From JACQFZ01 sp045810625 (GTDB taxonomy: Bacteria; Pseudomonadota; Gammaproteobacteria; Acidiferrobacterales; Sulfurifustaceae), in contig JBJMVQ010000069.1 in assembly GCA_045810625.1 (NCBI GenBank), forward strand, positions 9,868 to 73,867: DNA of 64,000 bases, in the 5' to 3' direction. Shown one piece after another: positions 37,241-46,557 of this stretch; within the stretch, counting starts at the first letter, position 1, and each line of letters begins with the position of its first letter. Below the pieces are notes generated by a model. It saw only the letters and a list, made by a program, of their open reading frames with translations, did not search any database and had not been told where the DNA came from. The position numbers and the translations under genes are program-made.

Positions 37241-38176
37241 TTACGACGTACGCGTCTGCCGCGTCGCAAGCACGACGCCGATAAGAATGGTTGCGATTCC
37301 GACGGCATGGAACACGCCGAACGATTCGCCGAGGAAAATGATGGCGAACACGGTACCGAAGGCTGGAAGAAGATGCAGCGTGAAGCCGGCGGCGTTCGCG
37401 CCGACGATGCTGACACCGAGGTTCCAGAACACGAAGGCGAATACGGCGGCGCCGATGCCGATGTAGAGCACGCCGGCAATGGCCGCGGGGGTGGGGAAGT
37501 CGGGCGCGGTCTGCAGCGCCTCGATGGCGTAGAACGGCGTGAGCATCAGCACGCCGGCGGCGGCGATGACGAACATCAATTCCAGACCGCCTAGCTCCGG
37601 CGGTCGGCGCTTGAGCAGCACCGAGTAGACGCCCCAGATCGGCATCGCGAGCAGAATCCACGCATCGCCGACATGAAACTCCAGCTTGAGCAGGTTGCCG
37701 AGGTCGCCGCGCGAGAGGATGACGAGAATCCCGACGAGTGAGATCAACACGCCCACGATTTGCCGCCGCGTGGTGCGTTCGTGCTCGATGGCCCACGAGC
37801 AGAGCAGCACGAAAAGCGGCGTCGAAGAATTGAGCAGCACCGCGTTCACCGCCGTGGTCGAGCGGAGTCCGAGGTAAACGAGACACTGGTACAGCGCGAC
37901 GCCGGTGAAGGCGAGCAGCAGCAGAATGCCAGCGTGGCGGCGGATCACCGCACGCTTTCGGACGACACCGAACAGCGCGAACGGCGCAAGCACCGCCGCG
38001 GCGACGACCCAGCGCCAGAAGTTGAGCCCAATCGGCTCGAACGCGCCGCGCAACGCCCGGCCCATCACCCAGTTGCCCGCCCATAAGACATTAGCGAGCG
38101 TAAGCAGGACAAAGGCGAGTACACGCGGGTGGGTGGCTCGAAAACCGGTGTGATTTCTTTTTGAAGCCGTTACCAT
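37241..38176 (-). CDS. EamA-family drug/metabolite transporter
   Basis: The 311-residue inner-membrane protein has ten predicted helices in two EamA repeats: FVLLTLANVLWAGNWVMGRA in the first, then YQCLVYLGLRSTTAVNAVLL, LFVLLCSWAIEHERTTRRQI, AWILLAMPIWGVYSVLLKRR and FTLHLLPAFGTVFAIIFLGE in the second. It probably exports a small metabolite or amino acid. It faces the attachment-type gene tail to tail and has no clear operon partner. Confidence 0.92.
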   Translation of the reverse strand: MVTASKRNHTGFRATHPRVLAFVLLTLANVLWAGNWVMGRALRGAFEPIGLNFWRWVVAAAVLAPFALFGVVRKRAVIRRHAGILLLLAFTGVALYQCLVYLGLRSTTAVNAVLLNSSTPLFVLLCSWAIEHERTTRRQIVGVLISLVGILVILSRGDLGNLLKLEFHVGDAWILLAMPIWGVYSVLLKRRPPELGGLELMFVIAAAGVLMLTPFYAIEALQTAPDFPTPAAIAGVLYIGIGAAVFAFVFWNLGVSIVGANAAGFTLHLLPAFGTVFAIIFLGESFGVFHAVGIATILIGVVLATRQTRTS

Positions 38177-38275
38177 TTTTCTATGACCGATTCTGCGGCT
38201 CGCGGGTCCCGCAGCGACCTCGCAGACACGTGTGCACCGCAGCAGCGCGCCCGCGCTCTTTAAGAGAACGGCGAG

Positions 38276-38617
38276 CTATTGGCGGTCCCAGTGGAACTTG
38301 TGTAACAGTCGGTGCACGAATGGCGCGAAAAGGAGCCCTGCAGAAACGAGGAACACCAACCCGGCATATAAGGCGTAAATACCGGCAAAGATCTTCCCGC
38401 CATTCGTGCGCGGCGCATCCACCGGGCCCATGCCGCCGAGTAACATTGCCGAGTTCAAGAAAGCATCGCGCCAAGCGAGTTGCTCGAAGTACATGTAGCC
38501 CAGCATCCCAATCACGAGTGAACCGAGGACAAGAGCAAAAACGAATGCACCATGTCGCGCGATCCTTCGCAGGAAGTGGGCATGGGAGAGTGGTGGATGC
38601 GTTCGTGGTTCGTACAT
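38276..38617 (-). CDS. Small two-helix membrane protein resembling a potassium-channel pore module
   Basis: The 113-residue protein has a first helix (GAFVFALVLGSLVIGMLGYM), a re-entrant-like segment (WRDAFLNSAMLLGGMGPVDA) and a second helix (IFAGIYALYAGLVFLVSAGL). The order and spacing match a two-TM potassium channel, including 'NGGKIFAGIYALYAG' after the loop. The selectivity filter TVGYG is replaced by LGGMG, so potassium selectivity is doubtful. Cytoplasmic ends are His/Arg rich. It could be a diverged channel or a channel-fold sensor. Confidence 0.7.
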   Translation of the reverse strand: MYEPRTHPPLSHAHFLRRIARHGAFVFALVLGSLVIGMLGYMYFEQLAWRDAFLNSAMLLGGMGPVDAPRTNGGKIFAGIYALYAGLVFLVSAGLLFAPFVHRLLHKFHWDRQ

Positions 38618-38796
38618 GAGTTGCCGTTGTTACTGCCGTCTCACGATGATCTGAGCGCTGAGGCGACGGATCACGGGTATTCTCATCGAAACATGCCTCG
38701 TGCTCATCCTCGCTGCCGCCGTGTCGTCCCCGCACCGGCTTGGCTTTAACACTTAGCTTACTTCGGTTCCGGCACCCGTGCTTATTTTACGGCACG

Positions 38797-40767
38797 CTAG
38801 TGCGGCAGCGCGTACGCGATCACGTAGTCGCCGCGAGTTGTGTCCAGCCCGCCGTGACCGCCGGCGGCGATGACAACATACTGCCGGCCATTGATCGAGT
38901 ACGTCATCGGCGACGCCTGCCCGCCCGCAGGCAATTTCACTTCCCACAGTAGTTTGCCGGTTTCGATGTCGAACGCGCGAAAGCGATCGTCGATCGTCGC
39001 CGCGATGAAAATCAGCCGGCTCGCGGTGACCACCGCCCCGCCGATGTTGGGCATGCCGACGTTCGTACCGATATAAGGCAAGTTGCCGAGCGGCACCTGC
39101 CACTTGATGGTGCCGTTCACCATGTCGACCGCGGCGAGCGTGCCCCACGGCGGCTTCACGCACGGCGCGCCGAACGGAGAGAGAAACGGCCGGCGGCGCA
39201 TGCCGTACGGCGTTTCGATCTGCCGCGCGAATTGGAATTTTGTGTACTCGCTCGACTTCGACGCTGCGCTCAGCTCGGCGCGCGGCACCAGCGCAACAAC
39301 GAAAGGCGCGTCCATGCTATTCACGACAGCGATTTGCCGCACGGGGTCGAACGCGATCCCGCCCCAGTTCATGCCGCCCGCCGCACCGGGAATCGTAATG
39401 GTGTCCTGCGTCGAGGGCGGCGTATAAATGTCGCCCCGCCGGGAGCGTTCGATTAACGCGCGGCACTTGCCGCGATCCCAGAACGTCAGTCCCCAGGCGT
39501 CGTCGGGCGTGATGCGTGCATGGCGCACGAGCGGCGGCGGCGCGACCGGGAACGGCTGCGTCCGCGAAGGCGTTTCTCCCGGCACGGCATCCTGTGGCGC
39601 CGGCCGCTCTTCGATCGGAAAGATCGGCCTGCCGGTTGCACGATCGAACGTGAACAGCAGCCCGGTCTTCGTCGCCTGGATCACGCCGGGCACGCGTTTG
39701 CCGTCGTGATCGATGTCCACCAACACCGGCTGCGCGGGCGCGTCGTAGTCCCACAGATTGTGATGCACGAGCTGCTGTCCCCACACGAACTTGCCGGTGT
39801 CACCGTTCAGCGCGACGACGGAGTCCGCCCAACGATTCGGACCGGGCCGTTCACCGCCGAAATAATCCGGGCTCGCCGAGCCGGTCGGAACGAAGACGAG
39901 CTTGCGCCGTGCGTCGACGGACAGCGGCGCCCACGCATTCGCGGCGCCGGTCAGCTTCGCGCCGGCGTCGCTCCACTCGCGGTAAACCGGATTCGACCGA
40001 TTGCGCGGAATCGGGTCCCAGCTCCACAGCAGCCGTCCGCTGCGCGCGTCGAACGCGCGCACGATGCCAAGCTCGAGTTGTACAGCGCGGTTGTCGCCAA
40101 TGGCGGAGCCGACGATGACTTTGTCGCCTAAAATCGCCGGCGGCGACGTCACCGAATATTGTTGCCAGCCGGGCGAATTCTCAGCGCGGACGTCCTTGCT
40201 CAAATCAATCTGGCCGCGATTGCCGAAATCCTCGCAGAGCTTGCCGGTCGCGGCATCGAGCGCGAGCAGGCGCGCGTCGAGCGTCGGCGCGAAGATGCGC
40301 GCGCGGCAGGCTTTAGCTGATGGCGCGGCGGTGTCGACCCATAGCGAGACGCCGCGCGACGCCGGGCTCGCGAAGCGCAGGTCGCGCCGCGTGTGCGTGT
40401 CGTAGCGCCAGCGCAGCTTCCCGCTCGCCGCGTCGATCGCGACGACGTTCGTTTCCATGGTCGTGAAGTACAACGCCCCATCGTACAGAATCGGCGTCGC
40501 TTCGAACGTCAGCGCTTTGCCGCCGACGAAGTCGTGGCCGAGGTCGCCGGTGCGAAACGTCCAGGCGACTTTGAGCTGCTTCACGTTCGCCGGCGTGATC
40601 TGCGCGAGCGGCGAGTAACGCGAGCCGCCCGGATCGCCTCCATACGTCGGCCAACCGCCATCGTCCGCCGAAGCCGCAATGGCGATGAGGTTACAAACAA
40701 GAAAAGCCGGAACGAGTACGCGGAGAAAGATACGATGTGCCACGTCGACGTGCAGGCGATGATTCAT
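38797..40767 (-). CDS. PQQ-dependent (glucose-type) dehydrogenase, periplasmic
   Basis: The 656-residue protein has a signal peptide (VLVPAFLVCNLIAIAASA) and an eight-bladed quinoprotein propeller with repeated blade motifs: GGWPTYGGDPGGSRYSPLAQ, NVVAIDAASGKLRWRYDTHT, LLALDAATGKLCEDFGNRG, VRAFDARSGRLLWSWDPIPR, VVALNGDTGKFVWGQQLVHH, FTFDRATGRPIFPIEERP and RAFDIETGKLLWEVKLPAGG. It resembles membrane glucose/quinate dehydrogenases but lacks their N-terminal membrane helices. It oxidises a sugar or alcohol in the periplasm using PQQ; substrate unassigned. No PQQ biosynthesis genes are in the window. Confidence 0.9.
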   Translation of the reverse strand: MNHRLHVDVAHRIFLRVLVPAFLVCNLIAIAASADDGGWPTYGGDPGGSRYSPLAQITPANVKQLKVAWTFRTGDLGHDFVGGKALTFEATPILYDGALYFTTMETNVVAIDAASGKLRWRYDTHTRRDLRFASPASRGVSLWVDTAAPSAKACRARIFAPTLDARLLALDAATGKLCEDFGNRGQIDLSKDVRAENSPGWQQYSVTSPPAILGDKVIVGSAIGDNRAVQLELGIVRAFDARSGRLLWSWDPIPRNRSNPVYREWSDAGAKLTGAANAWAPLSVDARRKLVFVPTGSASPDYFGGERPGPNRWADSVVALNGDTGKFVWGQQLVHHNLWDYDAPAQPVLVDIDHDGKRVPGVIQATKTGLLFTFDRATGRPIFPIEERPAPQDAVPGETPSRTQPFPVAPPPLVRHARITPDDAWGLTFWDRGKCRALIERSRRGDIYTPPSTQDTITIPGAAGGMNWGGIAFDPVRQIAVVNSMDAPFVVALVPRAELSAASKSSEYTKFQFARQIETPYGMRRRPFLSPFGAPCVKPPWGTLAAVDMVNGTIKWQVPLGNLPYIGTNVGMPNIGGAVVTASRLIFIAATIDDRFRAFDIETGKLLWEVKLPAGGQASPMTYSINGRQYVVIAAGGHGGLDTTRGDYVIAYALPH

Positions 40768-40885
40768 GCGGCGCTACTTATTATTGATAGCGCTGCCAGC
40801 GTAATGACCCGGTTGTCCGCCTGCAAGTGAATTACGAGCCCAACCAGCACGCGGCCCGGTCACCGCGCGCTTCCCGCATCGATGA

Positions 40886-41875
40886 CTAACTGGACGCGGC
40901 TTTGCGTCCAAGCACTTCCGGGTTCACGACGTTGATCGGCTCGCCGCGTGCATAAGCGACGATCTGGTCGAAGATGTCGGAAAACTGCAGCTCGTACTCG
41001 TCGCGAGTCACGTAGCCGATGTGCGGCGTGCAGACGATGTTGTCCATCGTGAGCAGCGGATGGGTGGGGTCGCGCAGCGGCTCCTCTTCGTAGACGTCGA
41101 CCGCCGCCATGCCCGGACGCCCCGCGCGCAGAGCACTGACCAGCGCACCGGGCTCGATCAGCGGCGCGCGGCTCGTGTTGACCAGGAGCGCCGTGGGTTT
41201 CATGCGCGCGAGATCCGAAGCGGTAACGATGCCTCGGGTGGCATCTAGCAAACGCATGTGCAGCGACAGCACGTCGCACTCCTCGAAGAACACCTCTTTG
41301 CTCGGAGCAACCGCATGCCCATCCGCTCGGGCGCGCGCGAGCGACGCCGGTCGCGCCCACACGAGCACTGTCATCCCGAACGCCTTTCCATAACGCGCGA
41401 CGACCGCGCCAATCCGCCCGTAGCCGAAAACGCCGAGCGTTTTCCCGCGCAACGTATGGCCGACGCCGATCTGCCACTGGCCCGCGCGCATCGCCGCCGT
41501 TTGTTGCGGTATCTGACGCATCGCCGCGAGCACCAGCGCCCACGTCAGCTCGGCGGCCGCATAGGACGGCGTGTCGGAATGCATGTTGGACGATACGATG
41601 ACACCGAGGCGCGTGCACGCCTTGATGTCGATGTGCGGATAGGCGCTGCGCTGGCTGATGAGCCGAAGCTTCGGCAGCCGCTCGAGGAGCGGTGCGCGGA
41701 TTTGCGTGCGCTCGCGGATGAGCACGAGCGCTTCGGTGTCCTTCAGCCGCTCGGCAAGCGCATCGGTGTCCTGGACGTGATCGTTCCAAACGGTGACGTC
41801 ATGGCCGGACAGTTTGGCGAAGCACGGCAGGGTGCGCAGCGTGTCGTGATAGTCGTCGAGAATCGTGATTTTCAT
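40886..41875 (-). CDS. D-2-hydroxyacid dehydrogenase
   Basis: From ATG 41875 the 329-residue protein starts MKITILDDYHDTLRTLPCF and has the NAD-binding GKTLGVFGYGRIGAVVARY, and the catalytic Arg (LVNTSRAPLIEPGALVSAL), Glu (VDVYEEEPLRDPTHPLL) and His (CTPHIGYVTRDEYE) of the family. It reduces a 2-oxo acid to the D-2-hydroxy acid or the reverse; a phosphoglycerate-dehydrogenase-like role is possible but not shown. A TTG start at 41923 would overlap the upstream small gene; ATG 41875 is preferred. Confidence 0.9.
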   Translation of the reverse strand: MKITILDDYHDTLRTLPCFAKLSGHDVTVWNDHVQDTDALAERLKDTEALVLIRERTQIRAPLLERLPKLRLISQRSAYPHIDIKACTRLGVIVSSNMHSDTPSYAAAELTWALVLAAMRQIPQQTAAMRAGQWQIGVGHTLRGKTLGVFGYGRIGAVVARYGKAFGMTVLVWARPASLARARADGHAVAPSKEVFFEECDVLSLHMRLLDATRGIVTASDLARMKPTALLVNTSRAPLIEPGALVSALRAGRPGMAAVDVYEEEPLRDPTHPLLTMDNIVCTPHIGYVTRDEYELQFSDIFDQIVAYARGEPINVVNPEVLGRKAASS

Positions 41876-41919
41876 AAATGCGGGCTGGGAAAACAGCGCG
41901 ACATGCGAGCGTTCGTTAA

Positions 41920-42150
41920 TCAACCATTCGAGCGGTCGCGGCCTTCGAGGAACACCCTCCCCTTTGCGCTAAGCGATACGACATTGCTGCCCGGCGCGGA
42001 TTCGATCAGGCCGTCGATGCAGGCATCTTCCCAAATCGACAGCCGCGGGCAGCCGGTCTTCCAGACGTCGAGCACGTCCGCATACGTCCGTCGGCCGCTC
42101 GATATCCACTCGAGCATTTGCCGGGTAAGCGCGATGGTCGGATCAGCCAT
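41920..42150 (-). CDS. Small conserved-looking hypothetical protein
   Basis: From ATG 42150 the 76-residue soluble protein reads as a compact helical domain (TIALTRQMLEWISSGRRTYA, LSIWEDACIDGLIESAP, VVSLSAKGRVFLEG), possibly winged-helix-like. Function unknown. It lies 44 bases upstream of the hydroxyacid dehydrogenase on the same strand and may be co-transcribed. A longer reading to 42309 adds an unlikely Ser/Arg-rich start. Confidence 0.6.
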   Translation of the reverse strand: MADPTIALTRQMLEWISSGRRTYADVLDVWKTGCPRLSIWEDACIDGLIESAPGSNVVSLSAKGRVFLEGRDRSNG

Positions 42151-42517
42151 GACTATCCTTCGGCAGCAACCGAAACATATTGTAGAAGAAAAATTGGACC
42201 GGAGTGGCCGAACCGACTTCGGGCGACGTTGAGCCGTGGAGCGGTTGGGCGAAGGTTGGGAAGGCGTCTCGACGACACGCGCGGACTTGCTTCTTATCGA
42301 CGCGCACAATAACCAGGCTTCACGCGCGTAAGCTGCACGCTAGCGCGACTCGTTCCCCGTTGAGGACTTCGTTGTGCATTCCGTCTTGCGGAAACATGAC
42401 CACGACCTCTGCTGCGCCGGCGGCAAGCGACACGTCTGTCTAGCGGTCGCCGCAATGGACAGCACCGCGAGCGACGCTCGACAATAGCCGTCGCGCGATA
42501 CACGAAGGAGCGGCGCA
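42151..42517. other. Divergent spacer without a gene
   Basis: The 367 bases between the small hypothetical gene and the alpha/beta hydrolase have no supported gene. An AAGGAG ribosome site marks the right end. Confidence 0.4.
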
Positions 42518-43381
42518 GTGCTCACGACCATCCAGACATCGCAAGGCAAATTCACGGCCGAGATCGCCGGCCCGCCGACCGGCGATCCTGTTCTGCTTCT
42601 GCACGGCTTTCCTCAATCGCGCCACTCCTGGCGCCATCAAGTACCCGCGCTCGGCGCCGCCGGCTACCGTGCGGTCGCGTACGACCAGCGCGGCTACTCG
42701 CCCGGCGTGCGCCCGGATCCTGCGACGAACCTCGCCGCGTACGGAATCGATCGCCTGATCGCCGACGTGCTCGATGTCGCCGAAGCGGTCACGCAAAATC
42801 CGCGCGCGCGATTTCATCTGGTCGCGCACGACTGGGGCGGGCAGGTCGCGTGGGGCACGGCGGCGAGTCATCCGGATCGCGTCGCGTCGCTTACCGTGCT
42901 GTCGCGGCCGCATCCGACCGCGTTTCGCCGCGCGTTTCGCGACAACGCCGACAACCAACAACACCGCTCGCGCCATCATCAGGCGTTCAACGATCCGGCG
43001 ACGGTGTCGCGCTTTCTCGCCGACGACGCGGGCGCGCTCGAGCAGCGCTTCTCGGACAACGGCGTGCCGGCGTCATCGATCGCGGAGTATCTGTCGGTGG
43101 TCGGGAATCCCGCCGCGCTCGAAGCGGCCGTTGCGTGGTACCGCGCGGCGCGCGCGGTCGTGAACATCGAAGCCGCCCCGGTGAACGTGCCGACGCTCTA
43201 TATCTGGGGCGATGTCGACCACACGGTTGGCCCGACGGCGGCACGCGGGACCGCGGAATTCGTCACCGCCGCGTTTCGTTTCGAGGTGCTGCCCGGCGTC
43301 GGTCACTTCATCACCGATCAGGCGCCGGAGGCAGTGACCCGCTTGTTGCTACAGCATCTCGCATCGTATCCGCTGGACTGA
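42518..43381 (+). CDS. Alpha/beta hydrolase, epoxide-hydrolase-like
   Basis: The 287-residue enzyme has the oxyanion motif LLLHGFPQSRHSW, the nucleophile elbow VAHDWGGQVAWG with an aspartate nucleophile (Asp105), an acid in YIWGDVDHTVG and the catalytic His in LPGVGHFITDQAPE. An Asp nucleophile in the H-D-W-G-G context is typical of epoxide hydrolases and haloalkane dehalogenases. The start is GTG 42518 with AAGGAG seven bases before. Substrate unknown. Confidence 0.9.
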   Translation: MLTTIQTSQGKFTAEIAGPPTGDPVLLLHGFPQSRHSWRHQVPALGAAGYRAVAYDQRGYSPGVRPDPATNLAAYGIDRLIADVLDVAEAVTQNPRARFHLVAHDWGGQVAWGTAASHPDRVASLTVLSRPHPTAFRRAFRDNADNQQHRSRHHQAFNDPATVSRFLADDAGALEQRFSDNGVPASSIAEYLSVVGNPAALEAAVAWYRAARAVVNIEAAPVNVPTLYIWGDVDHTVGPTAARGTAEFVTAAFRFEVLPGVGHFITDQAPEAVTRLLLQHLASYPLD

Positions 43382-43603
43382 GTACACTCGTACGGGCGCG
43401 AGCGGGACTCGAGCACGCGACGCCGCGACCATCTGAAAGCCAATCCCTTGACGGCTACTGTTGCCTCAACGGCGAAGCGGTCTGCTTGGACAGGGAGCCC
43501 AGGAGCACATGATCCGAGCCTTCGAACGTCTGCTGACGGCCAACGCTTCGACCAAGAAATGAGCGTTCGTTTCGACCGTGTCGAACGCCGGTCGGACGCC
43601 TGC

Positions 43604-46270
43604 CTACTGCATCGCCTTCGTCGCGATTTCCGCCACGTCCTTCGAAAGACCGGGCGCATTGCGAATCCGTTCGAGCGCCGCACGGGCGTGCGCCTGGCGG
43701 CCAGAATCGAACTTCTTCCAACGATCGAAGGCGCGGGCCATGCGGGCGGCGACTTGCGGATTGAGCTTATCGAGCGCGATAACTTGTTCCGCGAGGAACG
43801 CGTAGCCGCTGCCATCGGCAGCATGGAACCGAACGTGGTTCGCCGCGAAACCGCCGATCAGGGCGTAAACCTTATTTGGGTTACGAATCGAGAACGCCGG
43901 GTGCGCCGTCAAGCGCCTCACATCGGCGAGGGTGCCGGGCAGCCGCGACGTTGCTTGCGCGCGCAGCCACTTGTCGACCACGAGCGGCTCGCTCTGCCAG
44001 CGGGCGTAGAAGGCTTCGAGCGCCTGGGTTCGCTCCGGGCAATCGAAGTCGGCGAGCACGGCCAACGCGGCCATGCTGTCGGTCATGTTGTCGGCCGCGC
44101 GGAACTGGGCGTACACGAGATCACAAGCCTCCTTGCTCTCCGCTTCCATGAGATACGCCAGGCACAGATTGCGTAGCGCACGCTTCCCCGCGGGCTCCGC
44201 GTCCGCGCTGTACGGACCGCCGACTTTGTTCGCGTGATACGTCGCGAGCAGCACGTCGCGCAGCCGCGTGCCCATCGCGCGAGCCAGGCTCACGCGCACC
44301 GCATGCACGGCGTCCGGATCCACCACGTCCATTTGCTCCGCGAGAAAATCTTCCGCCGGTAACGTCAGCGCTTCGGCGGCAAACGCGGGGTCCGTGTGCG
44401 CTTGCGCCAGCACGCGCGCGACCGCGTCGATGAACGTCTGCGGCACATTGAACGTGCGCCCGGCGCGCACATCGCTCACGCCTTTCAGCATAAGCGCCGT
44501 CGCGAGGCGCTGGCCGGCTTCCCAGCGATTGAACGGATCGGCGTCGTGCGCCATCAAATGCGTGAGGCTCGCCTCATCGTAGTCATACTTCACGATCACC
44601 GGCGCGGAGAAATTGCGCGCGAGAGAAGGAACCGGTCTCGCCGGCACATTGACGAAAACGAAGCGCTGCTCGGGTTGCGTGACGGAAAGTACCCGCGTCG
44701 TGGCTTCCGCCTTGGTCTCGCCCTCGAGCTGGAGCGGGATGTCGCGGCCGTCGGGCCCGACGAGCCCGAGCGCGAGTGGGATGTGGAACGGCCGCTTCTC
44801 GATCTGCCCCGGCGTCGGCGGACAGGCCTGGCGCACCGTCAACGTGTAGCGCTTGGCTCCTGCGTCGTACGCGTCGGAAACATCGAGCGTCGGCGTGCCG
44901 GCCTGATCGTACCAGCGTTTGAACTGCGCGAGATCCACGCGCGCCGCATCCGCCATCGCTTGCACGAAATCATCGGTCGTCACGGCCTGACCGTCGTGAC
45001 GCTCGAAGTAGAGATCCATGCCTTTGCGGAAATTTTTCGCGCCGATCAGCGTGTGGATCATGCGCACGACCTCGGCGCCCTTCTCGTACACGGTATTCGT
45101 GTAAAAGTTGCTGATCTCCATGTACGACTGCGGCCGCACGGGATGCGCCATCGGGCTCGCGTCTTCGGGAAATTGGCGCGCGCGAAGCTTGCGCACCTCG
45201 CGGATGCGCTGCACCGGACGCGAGTAGAGGTCGGAGCAGAACTCTTGATCGCGAAATACCGTGAGACCTTCTTTGAGCGAAAGCTGAAACCAGTCGCGGC
45301 ACGTAACGCGATTGCCGGTCCAGTTGTGAAAGTACTCGTGGCCGACGACGCGATCGATGTTCTGATAGTCCTCGTCGGTCGCCGTGTCGGGCCGCGCCAG
45401 CACGTACTTCGTGTTGAAGATGTTGAGGCCCTTGTTCTCCATCGCGCCCATGTTGTAGTCGCCGACCGCGACGATCATGTACTGGTCGAGATCGAGCTCG
45501 AGGCCGAACACGTCTTCGTCCCACTGCATCGCTTTCTTGAGCGCCAGCATCGTGTAGCCCGCCTGATCGAGCTTGCCCGGCTCGACGTAGACGGCGAGCC
45601 GCGCGCGTTTGCCCGAGCGCGTCACGAAGCCGTCTTCGAGAAGATCGAGCTTGGCGGCGACCATCGCGAACAAATACGAAGGCTTCGGGAACGGATCCTC
45701 CCATTTGGCCCAGTGGCGCGGCGCTCCACCCGCGTTCGTCGGCGGCTCGTCACCGCTCGCGATCAAATTACCGTTCGAAAGCAGCACCGGGTAGCGCGCT
45801 TTGTCGGCATGGAGCGTCGTCGTGTAGCGTGCCATCACGTCCGGTCGATCGATAAAAAAGGTAATGCGCCGAAACCCTTCTGCTTCGCATTGCGTAAAGC
45901 AACCGTCCTTGGAGACGTAAAAGCCGGAGAGCGACGTGTTGTCCTGCGGGCGAATGCGGCAGACCGTTTCGAGCACGAACTCGTCCGGTACATTCGCAAT
46001 GGTGAGATGCTCAGCGTCCAGAACGTACTCGCTCTTTCCGAGTGGACGGCCGTCGAGGGCGACCGATTCGAGCAGGAGCTCCTCACCATTCAACGCAAGC
46101 GGAGCGTTGTGCCGCCTGGGCGTTTCCGCGGGGTTGCGGCGTACTGTCAGGCGCGATGTAACGCGTGTGTACTCTTCGTACAGCGCTACATCGAGCTCCA
46201 CAGTATTGATAAGGAAGGCGGACGCGGTGTAGTCCTTGAGATAAATGGTCTTCGGCGTAGGGTCGCGCAT
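43604..46270 (-). CDS. pepN: Aminopeptidase N (M1 family)
   Basis: PepN is a cytoplasmic zinc aminopeptidase that recycles peptides. The 888-residue protein (from ATG 46270) has the substrate-binding MGAMENKGLNIFN and the zinc motif VGHEYFHNWTGNRVTCRDWF followed by LSLKEGLTVFRDQEF with the third ligand. The N-terminus (MRDPTPKTIYLKDYTASAFL) and C-terminal helical domain match the E. coli-type enzyme. A GTG two codons earlier is an alternative start. It has no operon partners; the 287-base spacer upstream holds nothing recognisable. Confidence 0.97.
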   Translation of the reverse strand: MRDPTPKTIYLKDYTASAFLINTVELDVALYEEYTRVTSRLTVRRNPAETPRRHNAPLALNGEELLLESVALDGRPLGKSEYVLDAEHLTIANVPDEFVLETVCRIRPQDNTSLSGFYVSKDGCFTQCEAEGFRRITFFIDRPDVMARYTTTLHADKARYPVLLSNGNLIASGDEPPTNAGGAPRHWAKWEDPFPKPSYLFAMVAAKLDLLEDGFVTRSGKRARLAVYVEPGKLDQAGYTMLALKKAMQWDEDVFGLELDLDQYMIVAVGDYNMGAMENKGLNIFNTKYVLARPDTATDEDYQNIDRVVGHEYFHNWTGNRVTCRDWFQLSLKEGLTVFRDQEFCSDLYSRPVQRIREVRKLRARQFPEDASPMAHPVRPQSYMEISNFYTNTVYEKGAEVVRMIHTLIGAKNFRKGMDLYFERHDGQAVTTDDFVQAMADAARVDLAQFKRWYDQAGTPTLDVSDAYDAGAKRYTLTVRQACPPTPGQIEKRPFHIPLALGLVGPDGRDIPLQLEGETKAEATTRVLSVTQPEQRFVFVNVPARPVPSLARNFSAPVIVKYDYDEASLTHLMAHDADPFNRWEAGQRLATALMLKGVSDVRAGRTFNVPQTFIDAVARVLAQAHTDPAFAAEALTLPAEDFLAEQMDVVDPDAVHAVRVSLARAMGTRLRDVLLATYHANKVGGPYSADAEPAGKRALRNLCLAYLMEAESKEACDLVYAQFRAADNMTDSMAALAVLADFDCPERTQALEAFYARWQSEPLVVDKWLRAQATSRLPGTLADVRRLTAHPAFSIRNPNKVYALIGGFAANHVRFHAADGSGYAFLAEQVIALDKLNPQVAARMARAFDRWKKFDSGRQAHARAALERIRNAPGLSKDVAEIATKAMQ

Positions 46271-46557
46271 AGGCACTCGATCGCTCAGATGTCTTGAGTA
46301 AACCGGCGGCGCTACGGGGTGCGCCCGGCTACTTCGGAAGGGCCTATTCTATGGAATTTTCGTGCGGCCTGCTTTTCCCACGCTTCCCGGGCCGGTATGA
46401 AGTGGAATCCGCGTCCGGTACCGCGGCACCGGGCTGGTGGCGCTCTGCGTGGCGGTCCGCCGCTCTGCGCGGCGCTAAGGAACGGTACGTAGAGAACAGC
46501 GCCTGGGCCGGCGAGGCTGCGTCATGCCCTCGCCCGATCTTCTGTACCGGCCCATCG

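Noticed and set aside
43390..43430. tRNA-like fragment, read on the minus strand as a T-arm with loop CTCGAGT
   Set aside because: One stem mismatch, no matching D or anticodon arm and no acceptor stem; not enough for a tRNA or attachment site.
44396..46297. Plus-strand open frame of 633 codons opposite pepN
   Set aside because: His/Arg/Val-rich shadow of pepN; the minus strand has GAMEN and HEYFHNW motifs.
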